NCBI GenBank assembly: GCA_017557535.1
Contig: JAFYYM010000077.1
Location: 48,750-112,749, forward strand
Length of the DNA stretch: 64,000 nucleotides
Origin: Bacteroidales bacterium
Lineage (GTDB): Bacteria; Bacteroidota; Bacteroidia; Bacteroidales; UBA932
Direction: 5' to 3'
The notes beneath the pieces were generated by a model. It did not search any database. It had not been told where the DNA came from and saw only the letters and a program-made list of their open reading frames with translations. Of this stretch, positions 50,677 through 60,437 are shown in pieces (position 1 is the first letter of the stretch; each line of letters starts with the position of its first letter). The translations under genes were made by a program, and so were the position numbers.

Positions 50677-53217
50677 TTAGTTGTTAATATTCTCGTTTTC
50701 TGTTACTTCTAAACTGTCTACATTCTCGTTCTCAAGGGTCTCGTCGCTCTTCTCAACAGTGGAAAGCGAGGCTATCGAATCGCCTTCCTTGATGTTGATG
50801 AGTTTTACACCCTGAGTGGCTCTACCAGCCACTTTTATGCCAGATACAGCCATCCTGATCGTCAGGCCGGATTTCTCGATGATCATCAAGTCATCCTTCT
50901 GGGTCACATTCTTAATGGCGATCAACTTGCCTGTCTTCTCGGTGATATTGATGGTCTTGACTCCCTTTCCTCCCCTCTTGGTAATCCTGTACTCATCGAA
51001 ATCAGACCTCTTACCGAATCCATTCTCACTCACTACCAGCACGGTATGCTCAGCGGCATCCTCGGCGGCCGGATCGTAGTTGATAGCGCCAATCACCTCG
51101 TCTGCCTCTTCAATATTGATGCCACGCACACCAGTCGATGTCCTACCCATCTCACGGGCATCGGTCTCATTGAAGCGGCAGCAGCGTCCGTCGCGGGCGG
51201 CGATAAGAATCTCGTCGTTTCCACCGGTCAGCAGTGCCTCAACCAGGACATCCCCGTCACGGAGATTGACAGCGTTGACACCTGCGGCCCTCGGGTGGGA
51301 ATAGGCCGAAAGAGCCGTCTTCTTGATGATACCCCTCTTGGTCACGAGAGCGATGCTATGTGACTCCACATATTCCTGATCCTTAAGAGTCTTGACGTTA
51401 ATATAAGCTTTTATCTTGTCATCAGGGATACTTAGCACATTCTGGATCGCGCGTCCCTTGGACGCCCTGGAGCCTTCAGGAATCTCGTAAACCTTTAACC
51501 AATAGCACCTTCCGCTCTCAGTGAACAGGAGCATGGTGGAATGCATATTAGCTATATAGATATGCTCGATGAAATCTTCGTCACGAGTGGAACTGCCCTT
51601 CATCCCGACACCTCCCCTGGCCTGGGTGCGATACTCAGTCAGAGGAGTGCGTTTGATATATCCAAGATGAGAGATCGTGATGACGACATCCTCATCGGCG
51701 TAGAAATCCTCAGGGTTGAACTCTTCCTCGGAGGGACGTATCTCAGTCCTTCTGGGATCAGCATACTTGTCCTTGATCTCAAGGGTTTCTGCCTTGACTA
51801 TCTTGAGCTGCTCCTCGACGCTACCAAGAATCTCATTGCAGCGGGCGATGAACTTCTCCAGCTCATCATACTCGGCCTGAAGCTTCTCGCGCTCGAGTCC
51901 GGTGAGCTGCCTGAGCCTCATCTCAACGATGGCCGTGGCCTGGATCTCGGTGAAATCGAAACGCTTGATCAACTCAGCCTTAGCCTCGTCCACACTCTCG
52001 GAGTGACGGATGATGTGGATGATCTCGTCAATCACGTCAATGGCCTTCAGGAGACCTTCGAGAATATGAGCCCTCTTCTGGGCCTTATCCAACTCAAACT
52101 TGGTCCTGCGCACCACGACCTCGTGGCGGAAGTCCACGAAATTGGAGATCAACTCCTTTAGGGACAATGTCTTTGGACGGCCGTTAACAAGGGCCACATT
52201 GTTGAAGGCGAAACTGGACTGGAGCTGGGTGTACTTGAAGAGCGTGTTCAGGACAACATTGGAGTTGAATCCCTGCTTCACCCTAAGAATCACCCTGACA
52301 CCCTCGCGGGAAGTCTCGTCGTTAATGTATGTGATGCCCTCCAGCCTCTTATCCTCAACCATCTGGCCGATCTTCTCGATCATCTCCTTCTTGTTGACCA
52401 TGTAGGGGACCTCGGTCACCACGATGGTCTCACGTCCGTTTTCTCCGACCTCAATATCGGTCTTGGACCTGACAACGACCCTTCCGCGGCCGGTCTCGTA
52501 GGCCTCCTTGATGCCGCTCATGCCCATGATGATACCTCCCGTAGGGAAGTCCGGGCCCTTGACATAACGCATCAACCCCTCCGTGTCGATGTCCGGGTCG
52601 TCAATATAAGCGCATATCGCGTCACAGCATTCCCCGAGGTTATGGGGAGCCATATTCGTGGCCATACCGACAGCGATACCCGCCGAACCGTTCAGAAGAA
52701 GCAACGGCAGGCGCGTGGGAAGCACAGTGGGTTCTTTCTCGGTATCATCAAAATTATTGACCATGTCCACCGTGTCTTTCTCGATGTCCCCGAGAATCTC
52801 CTCGGTTATCTTCTGAAGCTTCGCCTCAGTATACCTCATCGCGGCGACGGGGTCTCCATCCATCGATCCGAAATTGCCTTGACCAAAAACGGTGGGATAT
52901 CTCTGATTCCAAGGCTGGGCCAGACGCGCGAGAGCGTCATAAACGCTCGAGTCGCCATGAGGGTGATACTTACCAAGGACCTCACCTACTATCTTTGCGC
53001 ATTTGCGGGTCGGGCCGGAGAAAGGCAGGCCAAGGCCGTCCATTCCGTACAAAACTCTTCTTTGAACCGGCTTGAGACCATCCCTGACATCAGGGAGAGC
53101 TCGGGACACGATAACGGACATCGAATAATCGATGTACGCTGAACGCATCTCCTGGTCGATCTCAACCGGTTCGATAACGCCTGTCTGTCCTTCTACAATC
53201 TTTTCCTCACTATCCAT
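50677..53217 (-). CDS. gyrA: DNA gyrase subunit A
   Basis: 846 residues. The catalytic tyrosine is in [10 protein letters not shown] (Tyr129). The quinolone-determining region [10 protein letters not shown] (85-94) has Ser90 and Asp94, the wild-type residues matching E. coli Ser83 and Asp87. The GyrA-box-like KRGGKGVKT lies in the C-terminal beta-pinwheel, which favours GyrA over ParC. The enzyme introduces negative supercoils. A good promoter (53253-53283) precedes it, divergent from the Clp ATPase gene. Confidence 0.97.
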   Translation of the reverse strand: MDSEEKIVEGQTGVIEPVEIDQEMRSAYIDYSMSVIVSRALPDVRDGLKPVQRRVLYGMDGLGLPFSGPTRKCAKIVGEVLGKYHPHGDSSVYDALARLAQPWNQRYPTVFGQGNFGSMDGDPVAAMRYTEAKLQKITEEILGDIEKDTVDMVNNFDDTEKEPTVLPTRLPLLLLNGSAGIAVGMATNMAPHNLGECCDAICAYIDDPDIDTEGLMRYVKGPDFPTGGIIMGMSGIKEAYETGRGRVVVRSKTDIEVGENGRETIVVTEVPYMVNKKEMIEKIGQMVEDKRLEGITYINDETSREGVRVILRVKQGFNSNVVLNTLFKYTQLQSSFAFNNVALVNGRPKTLSLKELISNFVDFRHEVVVRRTKFELDKAQKRAHILEGLLKAIDVIDEIIHIIRHSESVDEAKAELIKRFDFTEIQATAIVEMRLRQLTGLEREKLQAEYDELEKFIARCNEILGSVEEQLKIVKAETLEIKDKYADPRRTEIRPSEEEFNPEDFYADEDVVITISHLGYIKRTPLTEYRTQARGGVGMKGSSTRDEDFIEHIYIANMHSTMLLFTESGRCYWLKVYEIPEGSRASKGRAIQNVLSIPDDKIKAYINVKTLKDQEYVESHSIALVTKRGIIKKTALSAYSHPRAAGVNAVNLRDGDVLVEALLTGGNDEILIAARDGRCCRFNETDAREMGRTSTGVRGINIEEADEVIGAINYDPAAEDAAEHTVLVVSENGFGKRSDFDEYRITKRGGKGVKTINITEKTGKLIAIKNVTQKDDLMIIEKSGLTIRMAVSGIKVAGRATQGVKLINIKEGDSIASLSTVEKSDETLENENVDSLEVTENENINN

Positions 53218-53252
53218 AAAATCGCTTTATGATTACCTTTTACTTAAACATG

Positions 53253-53283
53253 CAAATATAACAAAAAAATACGACACTGGCAA
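53253..53283 (-). promoter_or_regulatory. gyrA promoter
   Basis: Minus-strand TTG (53283-53281), 20-base spacer, TATATTTG (53260-53253). Leader about 30 bases. Confidence 0.8.
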
Positions 53284-53381
53284 TAGTGACAAAGTGGCAG
53301 CGGGATAACTCTCGCATAGTTGTTGCAGAATAGGCCGATTATTACTATAATTGCCTTTCGCAGCACTCAATTGAAGAAAAT

Positions 53382-55742
53382 ATGGAAATCAGAATATCCG
53401 ACGAGCTAAACAGCATCATCCGTTACGCCCGAGAGGAGGCTATGCGGACAGGCAGTTACGGCATAGGCCCGGACCATTTGTTCCTCGGCATGATGCGCCA
53501 GGGGGACAACGACGCCTGTAAAGTCCTCGTCGCTTTGGGGGTGGATATTGACGCCTTCAAGCGTTTCATTGACAGCCACATATTCACCAACGAGTCGATC
53601 CCCTATTCTGAGGCAGACAAGATCTCATTCTCGAGATATGCCCAGAACGTATTGAGTATCACCGTGATGGAGGCTTCAAAGATGAATTCAGCCGAGGCCA
53701 CCTCGCTTCATCTGCTCCTTGCCCTCTGCCGTACGACCGAGAACTACGGTCAGGCTTATCTCCGCCAGCATGGTGTGGATTACGGCAGGCTCCTGGCCCA
53801 CATGCGGGACGAGGGACTTCTTGGCCAGCAGCAGGCTCCCAAGAATCAGCAGGATGCCGATCCACAGGGAGACGAGGACCAGGAAGAGGATGGAGAGCCC
53901 GGCCAGGGTAACAACCCTTCCGGGAAAGTCAATCTAGAGGACTTCGGCTTCGACCTGACAAAGGCCGCCGCGGAAGGAAAGCTTGATCCTGTTGTGGGAA
54001 GGGATATCGAGATAGCGAGGGTAATCGAGATTCTCGGGAGACGCAAGAAAAACAACCCGATGTTGATCGGCGAGCCGGGAGTGGGCAAGTCGGCGATTGT
54101 CGAAGGAATAGCCCAGAGAATCGCCGGAGGCAGCATATCTCCAGTCCTGGCCAAGAAAAAACTGATTTCCTTGGATATCGCCTCCGTCGTGGCCGGCACA
54201 AAATACCGCGGCGACTTTGAGAAAAGACTCAAGGCGATCATCAAGGAGGCCAGCACCAACCCGGACATAATCCTGTTCATCGATGAGTTCCACACGATTG
54301 TCGGTGCGGGTGGAGCGCAGGGCAGCCTGGACGCCGCCAATATGCTCAAGCCAGCTCTCGCGAGAGGCGAGCTGCAATGCATCGGAGCGACCACGATGGA
54401 CGAGTTCGCGAAGATCGTGGAGAAGGACGGCGCCCTTGACAGGAGGTTCCAGAAGATTGTCGTGGAGCCGACCGACATCAAGCAATCCATCTCGATCCTC
54501 AACAACATAAAGGCAAACTACGAGGAGTTCCACAGCGTCACCTACAATGAGGAGGCGATTGAGGCTTGCGCCCGCCTGACAGACCGTTATGTGACTGATA
54601 AGTTCTTGCCCGACAAGGCGATAGATGCCATGGACGAGGCCGGTTCAATGGTTCGCCTGAGCCTCACTAAGGATAAGAAGACCGGTAATGTGGTAGACGC
54701 CGAGGACATCGCCACCGTGGTCTCCAAGATGACCGGAATCCCGGTTAACAAGGTGGCCGAGAGCGAGGGTAACAGGATCCTGAAGATGAAAGAGCGCCTC
54801 CAGGGCAGGATTATCGGCCAGGATGAGGCTATCGACAAGGTCGTGAGAGCGATACAGCGCAACAGGGCGGGATTGAAAGACCCTAACCGCCCGATTGGCA
54901 CCTTCCTGTTCTTCGGTCCTACAGGTGTAGGCAAGACTCAGTTGGCAAAGTGCCTGGCTGAATATCTCTTCGACTCGGAGGAGAATATGGTCAGGATCGA
55001 CATGAGCGAATACATGGAAAAGTTCACGGTGTCCCGCCTCATCGGAGCTCCTCCCGGATATGTGGGTTACGAGGAGGGTGGCCAGCTCAGCGAGAGGGTG
55101 CGCCGCAAGCCCTATTGCGTCGTGCTCCTGGACGAGATCGAGAAAGCCCACCCGGACATATTCAACATTCTGTTGCAAGTGCTTGACGACGGTCACCTCA
55201 CCGACAGCAACGGCAGGGTCGTGAATTTCAAGAACACTATCGTGATCATGACTTCCAACGTGGGCAGCCGCGAGCTTGATGAATATGGAACAGGGGTAGG
55301 TTTCGCCACGGCCGGCAAGAATGTGGTGCAGAACCGTCAGAGCGTGCTTGAGAAGGCCATAAAGAAAAACTTTCCTCCCGAGTTCATCAACAGGGTGGAC
55401 GAGCAGATTTTCTTCAACTCGCTTACCAAGGAGGACATCGAGAAGATCATCGACATCGAGTTGCGCGAGCTTCGGGAGAGAGCCGAGGAATCGGGGTACA
55501 AACTGACCATCACTCCTTCCGCGAAAAAGTTCATCGCAGAGGCAGGATACGACCCGGCATTCGGAGCGAGGCCGCTTAAGAGAGCTGTGATGCGCTATGT
55601 GGAAGATCCTGTGTCTGAATTCATTATCTCAGACAGAATCCTTCAAGGCAAGAATAAGAAAGGCTCCTCAGAGCTCCGGGTCCTGAAGGTCGGACTCACC
55701 CCCGAGAAGGACAACACCATGGTCACTCTTAAGGAAGACTGA
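53382..55742 (+). CDS. clpC: Clp protease ATP-binding subunit (ClpA/ClpC type)
   Basis: 786 residues. An N-terminal Clp repeat domain (about 1-145, GPDHLFLGMMRQGDNDA, SLHLLLALCRTTEN) is followed by a short acidic linker (QQDADPQGDEDQEEDGEPG) and two AAA+ modules with Walker A GEPGVGKSA (230-238) and GPTGVGKTQ (512-520). Walker B motifs ILFIDEFHTIVG and VVLLDEIEKAHPD are complete. It unfolds proteins for ClpP. ClpA versus ClpC naming is uncertain: no UVR motif is evident between the AAA+ modules. It is divergent from gyrA across 164 bp that hold the gyrA promoter. Confidence 0.93.
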   Translation: MEIRISDELNSIIRYAREEAMRTGSYGIGPDHLFLGMMRQGDNDACKVLVALGVDIDAFKRFIDSHIFTNESIPYSEADKISFSRYAQNVLSITVMEASKMNSAEATSLHLLLALCRTTENYGQAYLRQHGVDYGRLLAHMRDEGLLGQQQAPKNQQDADPQGDEDQEEDGEPGQGNNPSGKVNLEDFGFDLTKAAAEGKLDPVVGRDIEIARVIEILGRRKKNNPMLIGEPGVGKSAIVEGIAQRIAGGSISPVLAKKKLISLDIASVVAGTKYRGDFEKRLKAIIKEASTNPDIILFIDEFHTIVGAGGAQGSLDAANMLKPALARGELQCIGATTMDEFAKIVEKDGALDRRFQKIVVEPTDIKQSISILNNIKANYEEFHSVTYNEEAIEACARLTDRYVTDKFLPDKAIDAMDEAGSMVRLSLTKDKKTGNVVDAEDIATVVSKMTGIPVNKVAESEGNRILKMKERLQGRIIGQDEAIDKVVRAIQRNRAGLKDPNRPIGTFLFFGPTGVGKTQLAKCLAEYLFDSEENMVRIDMSEYMEKFTVSRLIGAPPGYVGYEEGGQLSERVRRKPYCVVLLDEIEKAHPDIFNILLQVLDDGHLTDSNGRVVNFKNTIVIMTSNVGSRELDEYGTGVGFATAGKNVVQNRQSVLEKAIKKNFPPEFINRVDEQIFFNSLTKEDIEKIIDIELRELRERAEESGYKLTITPSAKKFIAEAGYDPAFGARPLKRAVMRYVEDPVSEFIISDRILQGKNKKGSSELRVLKVGLTPEKDNTMVTLKED

Positions 55743-55766
55743 CTGCCAGCATGATCTTAGATCACG

Positions 55767-57866
55767 CTACTCGACAACGCAGAAGTTCCAGAAGATGTCA
55801 TCCGAGGAGGTGTAAAGGACTTTATCGTTCTTGGTCATGTAGTTGATGCCGTCATCATCAGACCACGACACATAGATATCGCCGTTGGAAGTCACCCACA
55901 GACGATTTGTAGAGTAACCGAGATAAGCTCCCTTCCCCTTACCCAGGGTCAGGACTTTCTTACCGTCCTTATGTACCCGTAACTCTTTCATATTACGATC
56001 AGCTACCGCGGTATACACATGGTCACCGGAACAGAAGAGAGAGGACTGGAAGTTACTCTCCACTTCATCCACATCCTTAAAGAACTTACCGTTCTTGTAG
56101 AGACGGCCGGCATAGCTTGAGCTCTTCTCATAATATGCGAAAATGTAGACGTCACCCTTGTCAGATACGGCAATCCTGGGACGATTGGTGTATGTCTTTT
56201 CGACAAGTTGTTCTGTCACCTTACCATCCGGCGATATCTTGTACCAGTACAGGCAGTAATCCCAGAAAGTATCCTTGAAAGCGGAGACAGCGTGGATCGT
56301 CCCGTCCGGAGCGACGGCTATAAAGACATCGATAAGGTTATTGGCTGCAGTGTGGACCACAATATCCTTATAATCGCCTTCCGCTGTAACCCTCAGCACA
56401 TGGAAATCGTATTGGCCAACCCGGCCTAATATCGCGAACACTCCATTTCTGGCAGCAAAATCTTTAAATTCATATGACAGGCGCCAGGAATAATCCTCGA
56501 ATCCATCAAGCTTGACCACAGGCCTACGGTTCACGCATAGCCAATCCCTATAGCTATAACGCTCGAGTGAATACAGGTCTTTCCCATCGTAGTCAATCGA
56601 GTATGTGGATTTGTAATAATTCTCGACTCGATCATTATCCTCAATAATGACACTGTCAAACACACCGTCAAGCGGATCACGGGAGCCATCGATAAGAATA
56701 TGCCCTCCATCATGATAGTAAACAAACGGTCCCTTTGCCTTCGATACCGTCACAACACACTCCGCGGTGAATCCTCCTTCCTCGGAAGTAGCTGTGACCG
56801 TGGCCGTTCCTTCCTTCAAGGCGACAACTTTCCCATCGTTGACCGTAACGACCGAAGGATCCGAGGATGCCCATGTCACTTTCTTGTTGGCGGCATATTC
56901 AGGGGTATAAATGACAGAGAGTGTCTTGCTCCCTCCCACATTCAAATTCATATCTGACGCACTTAGAGCGATACCCTTCAACGACACATCCTGAGTGACA
57001 GTCAAATCACAATAGCCCTGCACATCAATGTCGGCCTTTGACCTGGCGATTATCCTCGTCGTCCCGGGAGCGACCGCCGTGACAAGCCCATTTTGATCCA
57101 CTGTGGCGACCAGGGAGTTCTGCGCGGCCCATTCTATCTCCTGGTCAGCGTCAGCCGGACTTATCGAGGCCTTCAGCTGGGCGGTCTCGCCTTCCTGAAT
57201 CTCAAGGGTCTCCGGCTCGACAATAACACCCTCGACAGGAATTACCTTCGGGTTGACTTTCACCGAGCATGTGGCCGTCTTGCCACCATCCTTCGTCTTG
57301 ACCGTTATCGTAGCGGTTCCAGCGTCAACTGCCGTTACCTTGCCAGTATTGTCGACCGTGGCGACCTTGGCATCCGAGCTGGACCATTCCATGGATTTAT
57401 CGGTGGCGTTATCAGGACTGACGGAAGCCGAGAGTTGTGCCGTCTCTTCCTTGGTCAACTCCAGTTCTGTCTTGTCAAGGCTTACGCCAGAGACCGTAAC
57501 GGTCTTCACCGATACAGTCACAGAGCAGGTCGCAGTCTTGGAACCATCTGTGGTTGTGGCGGTTATCGTGGCGGTACCAGCCTTCAAGGCGAACACATTG
57601 CCGGTGACGTCGACCGTTGCGACAGTGGCGTCAGAGGATTTCCAGCTGACAGTCTTGTTAGTGGCGTTGTCGGGAGACACGGTTGCCGTGAGGATCTCAG
57701 TTCCACCCTCAACCAAGGTAAGAGACGTCTTGTTCAACGTCACCCCGGTGACGGCCACAGTAGTGGGACCGTTGTTTTCCGGCTCATCGGGCCCGCAAGA
57801 GAACAATGCCAGGGAAAGAAGCGCGGCGGCCATCGCCGTAATAGATGTCCTAAGTAGCTTTTTCAT
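55767..57866 (-). CDS. Secreted protein with four BIG2 Ig-like repeats and a C-terminal propeller-like region
   Basis: 699 residues. Signal peptide with a lipobox (LALFSC, Cys24). Four BIG2 repeats follow in order (about 35-370), each with the pattern GVTLNKTSLTL...TVSPDNATNKTVSWKSSDATVATVD...AGTATITA. The C-terminal 330 residues (from FVYYHDGGHILIDG) show repeated short strands with Tyr/Trp and VSDKGDVYIFAYY, VTSNGDIYVSWSDDDG, like a beta-propeller. It is probably a surface-exposed lipoprotein for adhesion or ligand binding; no catalytic motif is visible. A good promoter lies just upstream. Confidence 0.85.
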   Translation of the reverse strand: MKKLLRTSITAMAAALLSLALFSCGPDEPENNGPTTVAVTGVTLNKTSLTLVEGGTEILTATVSPDNATNKTVSWKSSDATVATVDVTGNVFALKAGTATITATTTDGSKTATCSVTVSVKTVTVSGVSLDKTELELTKEETAQLSASVSPDNATDKSMEWSSSDAKVATVDNTGKVTAVDAGTATITVKTKDGGKTATCSVKVNPKVIPVEGVIVEPETLEIQEGETAQLKASISPADADQEIEWAAQNSLVATVDQNGLVTAVAPGTTRIIARSKADIDVQGYCDLTVTQDVSLKGIALSASDMNLNVGGSKTLSVIYTPEYAANKKVTWASSDPSVVTVNDGKVVALKEGTATVTATSEEGGFTAECVVTVSKAKGPFVYYHDGGHILIDGSRDPLDGVFDSVIIEDNDRVENYYKSTYSIDYDGKDLYSLERYSYRDWLCVNRRPVVKLDGFEDYSWRLSYEFKDFAARNGVFAILGRVGQYDFHVLRVTAEGDYKDIVVHTAANNLIDVFIAVAPDGTIHAVSAFKDTFWDYCLYWYKISPDGKVTEQLVEKTYTNRPRIAVSDKGDVYIFAYYEKSSSYAGRLYKNGKFFKDVDEVESNFQSSLFCSGDHVYTAVADRNMKELRVHKDGKKVLTLGKGKGAYLGYSTNRLWVTSNGDIYVSWSDDDGINYMTKNDKVLYTSSDDIFWNFCVVE

Positions 57867-57909
57867 ATCATAACAGGTTAATAATTTCGCGGCACTGATG
57901 CAATATAAG

Positions 57910-57940
57910 CAAATATATTCAATATCACCGTAATAAGCAA
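57910..57940 (-). promoter_or_regulatory. Promoter of the four-BIG2 lipoprotein gene
   Basis: Minus-strand TTG (57940-57938), 20-base spacer, TATATTTG (57917-57910). Leader about 38 bases. Confidence 0.8.
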
Positions 57941-58046
57941 ATCTTTAACCTGTTTCATGCAGGCCGCCAGCAGACACCGCCGCCACCTGGCCACGGCCGC
58001 GTCCACTCCCTCTTCGCCGCGGCCGAGTACGGCCTTAGGCAAGGAG

Positions 58047-58175
58047 CTAAGCGATGCGGGAGACTGAATCGAGCTCAAGGCCCATATCACCCATCATTTC
58101 CAGAAGGGCGGAAAGGGAGGATTCGGATGAAATCACCGATGAGAGGGTGTCGAGATTGTATTCCGTGTTCTTCAT
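58047..58175 (-). CDS. Small 42-residue protein of unknown function
   Basis: ATG at 58173-58175 and TAG at 58047-58049. The peptide begins MKNTEYNLDTLSSVISSESS and ends ELDSVSRIA; it is acidic and Ser/Leu/Met rich, with no signal peptide. Codon choice (CTC, TCC, GCC, ATC) resembles neighbours. A promoter and a palindrome lie upstream (58233-58281). After its stop, a second frame (about 58060 to 57950) stays open with GC-rich codons and reads PKAVLGRGEEGVDAAVARW, so the pair could also be a frameshifted relic of one longer gene. A peptide leader or precursor role is speculation. Confidence 0.45.
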   Translation of the reverse strand: MKNTEYNLDTLSSVISSESSLSALLEMMGDMGLELDSVSRIA

Positions 58176-58232
58176 GGCTTGATATTTTTAATTGTTTCTT
58201 TATTTGTTTTCCTATCGCGAAGGTAGCTCCAG

Positions 58233-58281
58233 CTTGTGCCTATCTAAGGCACAAGTGTAAGAATTTCCCAATATTTCACAA
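58233..58281 (-). promoter_or_regulatory. Promoter with overlapping palindromic operator for the 42-codon gene
   Basis: Minus-strand TTG (58281-58279), 19-base spacer, TACACTTG (58259-58252; one base off TAnnTTTG). A 9-bp inverted repeat, cttgtgcct (58233-58241) and aggcacaag (58247-58255), overlaps the -7 box and the expected start near 58245. This is the place for a repressor site or a 5' hairpin. Confidence 0.5.
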
Positions 58282-58323
58282 ACTTTTCAAGACTTTTTCG
58301 TAAGTTTAGACAAATCAATAGAA

Positions 58324-59493
58324 ATGGGCGAGGAAAGAAGTTCGGACAAACTTGCGAGATACATCATGTGGGTGGCCGCCGCGGTTGCCATTATCGCGCT
58401 TTGCTGGTATTTCAGGAGCGTCATCATTTACATTATTCTCGCCGCTGTTGTGTCATTGCTGGGGCATCCCTTAATGAGGCTGTTCCGCAGAATCAAGATC
58501 AAGGGCAAAAGCGCCCCTAACTGGCTGTTGGCCATCCTGACCCTGATTATTATCATGGCGCTTATTGTCGGGATTGTCACACAAGTCATACCTGTGGTGT
58601 CAGGAATCATACAAAGCGTGACCAACAATCTTCAGACAGCGTCTTTCAGCACTTCTGAGATAGCTCGATGGGCAGACAAACTTAACGTCTGGCTCATTGA
58701 CCGCTTCCCGACTCTAGGGAGAGACTTCAAGATACAGGAATCCGTAGCGGACTGGATGAAAAACGCCTTCGACGTGTCTTCTATCACTTCGGTGGTGGGC
58801 TCTGTGGCTTCAACACTCGGGTCGCTGCTCATAGGACTGTTCTCCGTGGTGTTCATCGGCTTCTTCTTCATCAAGGACGAGAATTTGTTCAGGAGGATCA
58901 TAGCCTCCCTCGTCCCTGACAGGATAGAAGGAGAAGTGATTAAAGCTGTCGGCGACATCGAGCACCTGCTGACCAGATATTTCGGCGGTCTTCTCATGGA
59001 AGTCATCGGAGTGGCGACTCTGGATTTTCTGGGCCTGTGGCTTATAGCCAGGATAGGTCTCTATCCTGCGTTGGGTATCGCTTTCATGGCGGGCCTGCTG
59101 AACATCATTCCCTACGTGGGCCCCTGGATAGGGACCGCCATAGGCACGATTCTAGGGCTTGTCCTGAAATACAGCAGCGCCGCCGCTTTAGGGGTATACC
59201 CCAATTTCTGGGTAGCGTTGGTAACCCTACTCGCTGTATTCCTGTTCACACAACTGGCGGACAATTTCCTGTTCCAGCCTCTGATCTACTCTAAAAGCAT
59301 CAAGTCCAGCCCGCTTGAGATATTCATAGTGCTTCTCATGGCCGGGCATGTTGGTGGTATCCTGGGAATGTTGGTAGCCATACCCGCCTACACTGTGATC
59401 AGGGTCATAGCGGCCCGTTTCTTCACAGGATTCAAACCAATCGGAAGACTCATAGAAGCGACAAGCGGAGACAATGATATTCAAGAGAAATGA
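58324..59493 (+). CDS. PerM/AI-2E-family membrane transporter
   Basis: 389 residues, with about seven to eight hydrophobic helices. The AI-2E transporter/PerM family pattern is present: paired N-terminal helices (AAAVAIIALCWYFRSVIIYIILAAVVSLLGHPLM, split), a polar middle region (about 95-160), and the conserved C-terminal region IGLYPALGIAFMAGLLNIIPYVGPWIGTAIG. Family roles include autoinducer-2 export, sodium/proton exchange and permease functions; none can be chosen here. It overlaps the dehydrogenase gene by 4 bp. Reading starts with ATG 58324; a weak -7 (TAAGTTTA) lies 16 bp before. Confidence 0.9.
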   Translation: MGEERSSDKLARYIMWVAAAVAIIALCWYFRSVIIYIILAAVVSLLGHPLMRLFRRIKIKGKSAPNWLLAILTLIIIMALIVGIVTQVIPVVSGIIQSVTNNLQTASFSTSEIARWADKLNVWLIDRFPTLGRDFKIQESVADWMKNAFDVSSITSVVGSVASTLGSLLIGLFSVVFIGFFFIKDENLFRRIIASLVPDRIEGEVIKAVGDIEHLLTRYFGGLLMEVIGVATLDFLGLWLIARIGLYPALGIAFMAGLLNIIPYVGPWIGTAIGTILGLVLKYSSAAALGVYPNFWVALVTLLAVFLFTQLADNFLFQPLIYSKSIKSSPLEIFIVLLMAGHVGGILGMLVAIPAYTVIRVIAARFFTGFKPIGRLIEATSGDNDIQEK

Positions 59494-60425
59494 AAATAGT
59501 GTTTCTTGACGCGGCGACCATGGGCTCCACGCCGCTTACCGAGATCGAGAAGCTCGGCGAACTGACAACATACGACTCATCCACTGCCGAGGACGCGCGT
59601 GAGAGAGTTAAGGATGCGGACGTGGCAATCCTTAACAAAATCATAGTCGACAAAGAGTTCCTGGACTCCGCCCCAAAATTGAAGCTTATCTGTGAGGCGG
59701 GAACAGGGATGAACAACATAGACCTGGGACTCTGCCAGGAGCGAGGAGTGGCCGCGAGAAATGTCGCAGGCTATTCGACAGATTCTGTAGCCCAGATCAC
59801 CTGGACCCTGATCCTAGCCCTATCTGGGAGACTGTTCCATTATGACGCCTACGCCAAGGACGGCCGCTATTCGGCCGGGAAGATCCACACCGATTCGGCT
59901 CATCCCTACACCGAGCTGACCGGCAAGACTATTGGAATCGTCGGCATGGGAGCTATCGGGAGCAAGGTTGCCAGAATCGCCGAGGACTTCGGGATGAAGG
60001 TCATATATTACTCTACTTCAGGAACTTCCCATTGCAAGGAATATCCTTCTGTCCCGATAGAGACCCTTCTGCGGGAGGCTGATGTCGTCAGCATCCATGC
60101 CCCATATAATGAGAGGACTGCTGGCTTGATCGACTACGAGAAGATGCTTCTTATGAAGCCCACAGCCTGGCTGGTCAACACCGGCCGAGGCGGGATAGCA
60201 GTCGAGGCTGACCTCGCCAGGATAATCGATGAAGGAAGGATCGCCGGTGTCGGTCTTGACGTCTACGAGAAAGAACCCCTACCTCTTGACAGTCCCCTGC
60301 TCCACACCAGCCATCCGGAGAGAATAATCCTCACCCCGCACATCGCATGGTCCAGCGTCGAGGCTCGCCAGCGTCTCGCGGACGAGATGGCCCGCAACAT
60401 AAGAGATTATTTCAAAATAAACTAA
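59490..60425 (+). CDS. D-2-hydroxyacid dehydrogenase (hydroxypyruvate/glycerate dehydrogenase-like)
   Basis: 311 residues. The NAD-binding motif IGIVGMGAIGSKVA (148-161) and the catalytic triad region (Arg in LVNTGRGG, Glu in VYEKEPL, His in LTPHIAWSS) are intact. Family members reduce 2-oxoacids such as hydroxypyruvate, glyoxylate or pyruvate to D-2-hydroxyacids, or oxidise 3-phosphoglycerate. The lack of an ACT or ASB domain makes serine-pathway SerA less likely. Its start overlaps the PerM gene by 4 bp, suggesting that the transporter and enzyme are linked. Confidence 0.9.
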   Translation: MKIVFLDAATMGSTPLTEIEKLGELTTYDSSTAEDARERVKDADVAILNKIIVDKEFLDSAPKLKLICEAGTGMNNIDLGLCQERGVAARNVAGYSTDSVAQITWTLILALSGRLFHYDAYAKDGRYSAGKIHTDSAHPYTELTGKTIGIVGMGAIGSKVARIAEDFGMKVIYYSTSGTSHCKEYPSVPIETLLREADVVSIHAPYNERTAGLIDYEKMLLMKPTAWLVNTGRGGIAVEADLARIIDEGRIAGVGLDVYEKEPLPLDSPLLHTSHPERIILTPHIAWSSVEARQRLADEMARNIRDYFKIN

Positions 60426-60437
60426 CCTTATAACGCC

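Noticed and set aside
57878-58090. A 70-codon minus-strand frame reaching into the BIG2 promoter region as an independent gene
   Set aside because: Its start lies inside the 42-codon gene in another frame and its end runs through the promoter of the BIG2 gene. At most the GC-rich middle may be a relic.
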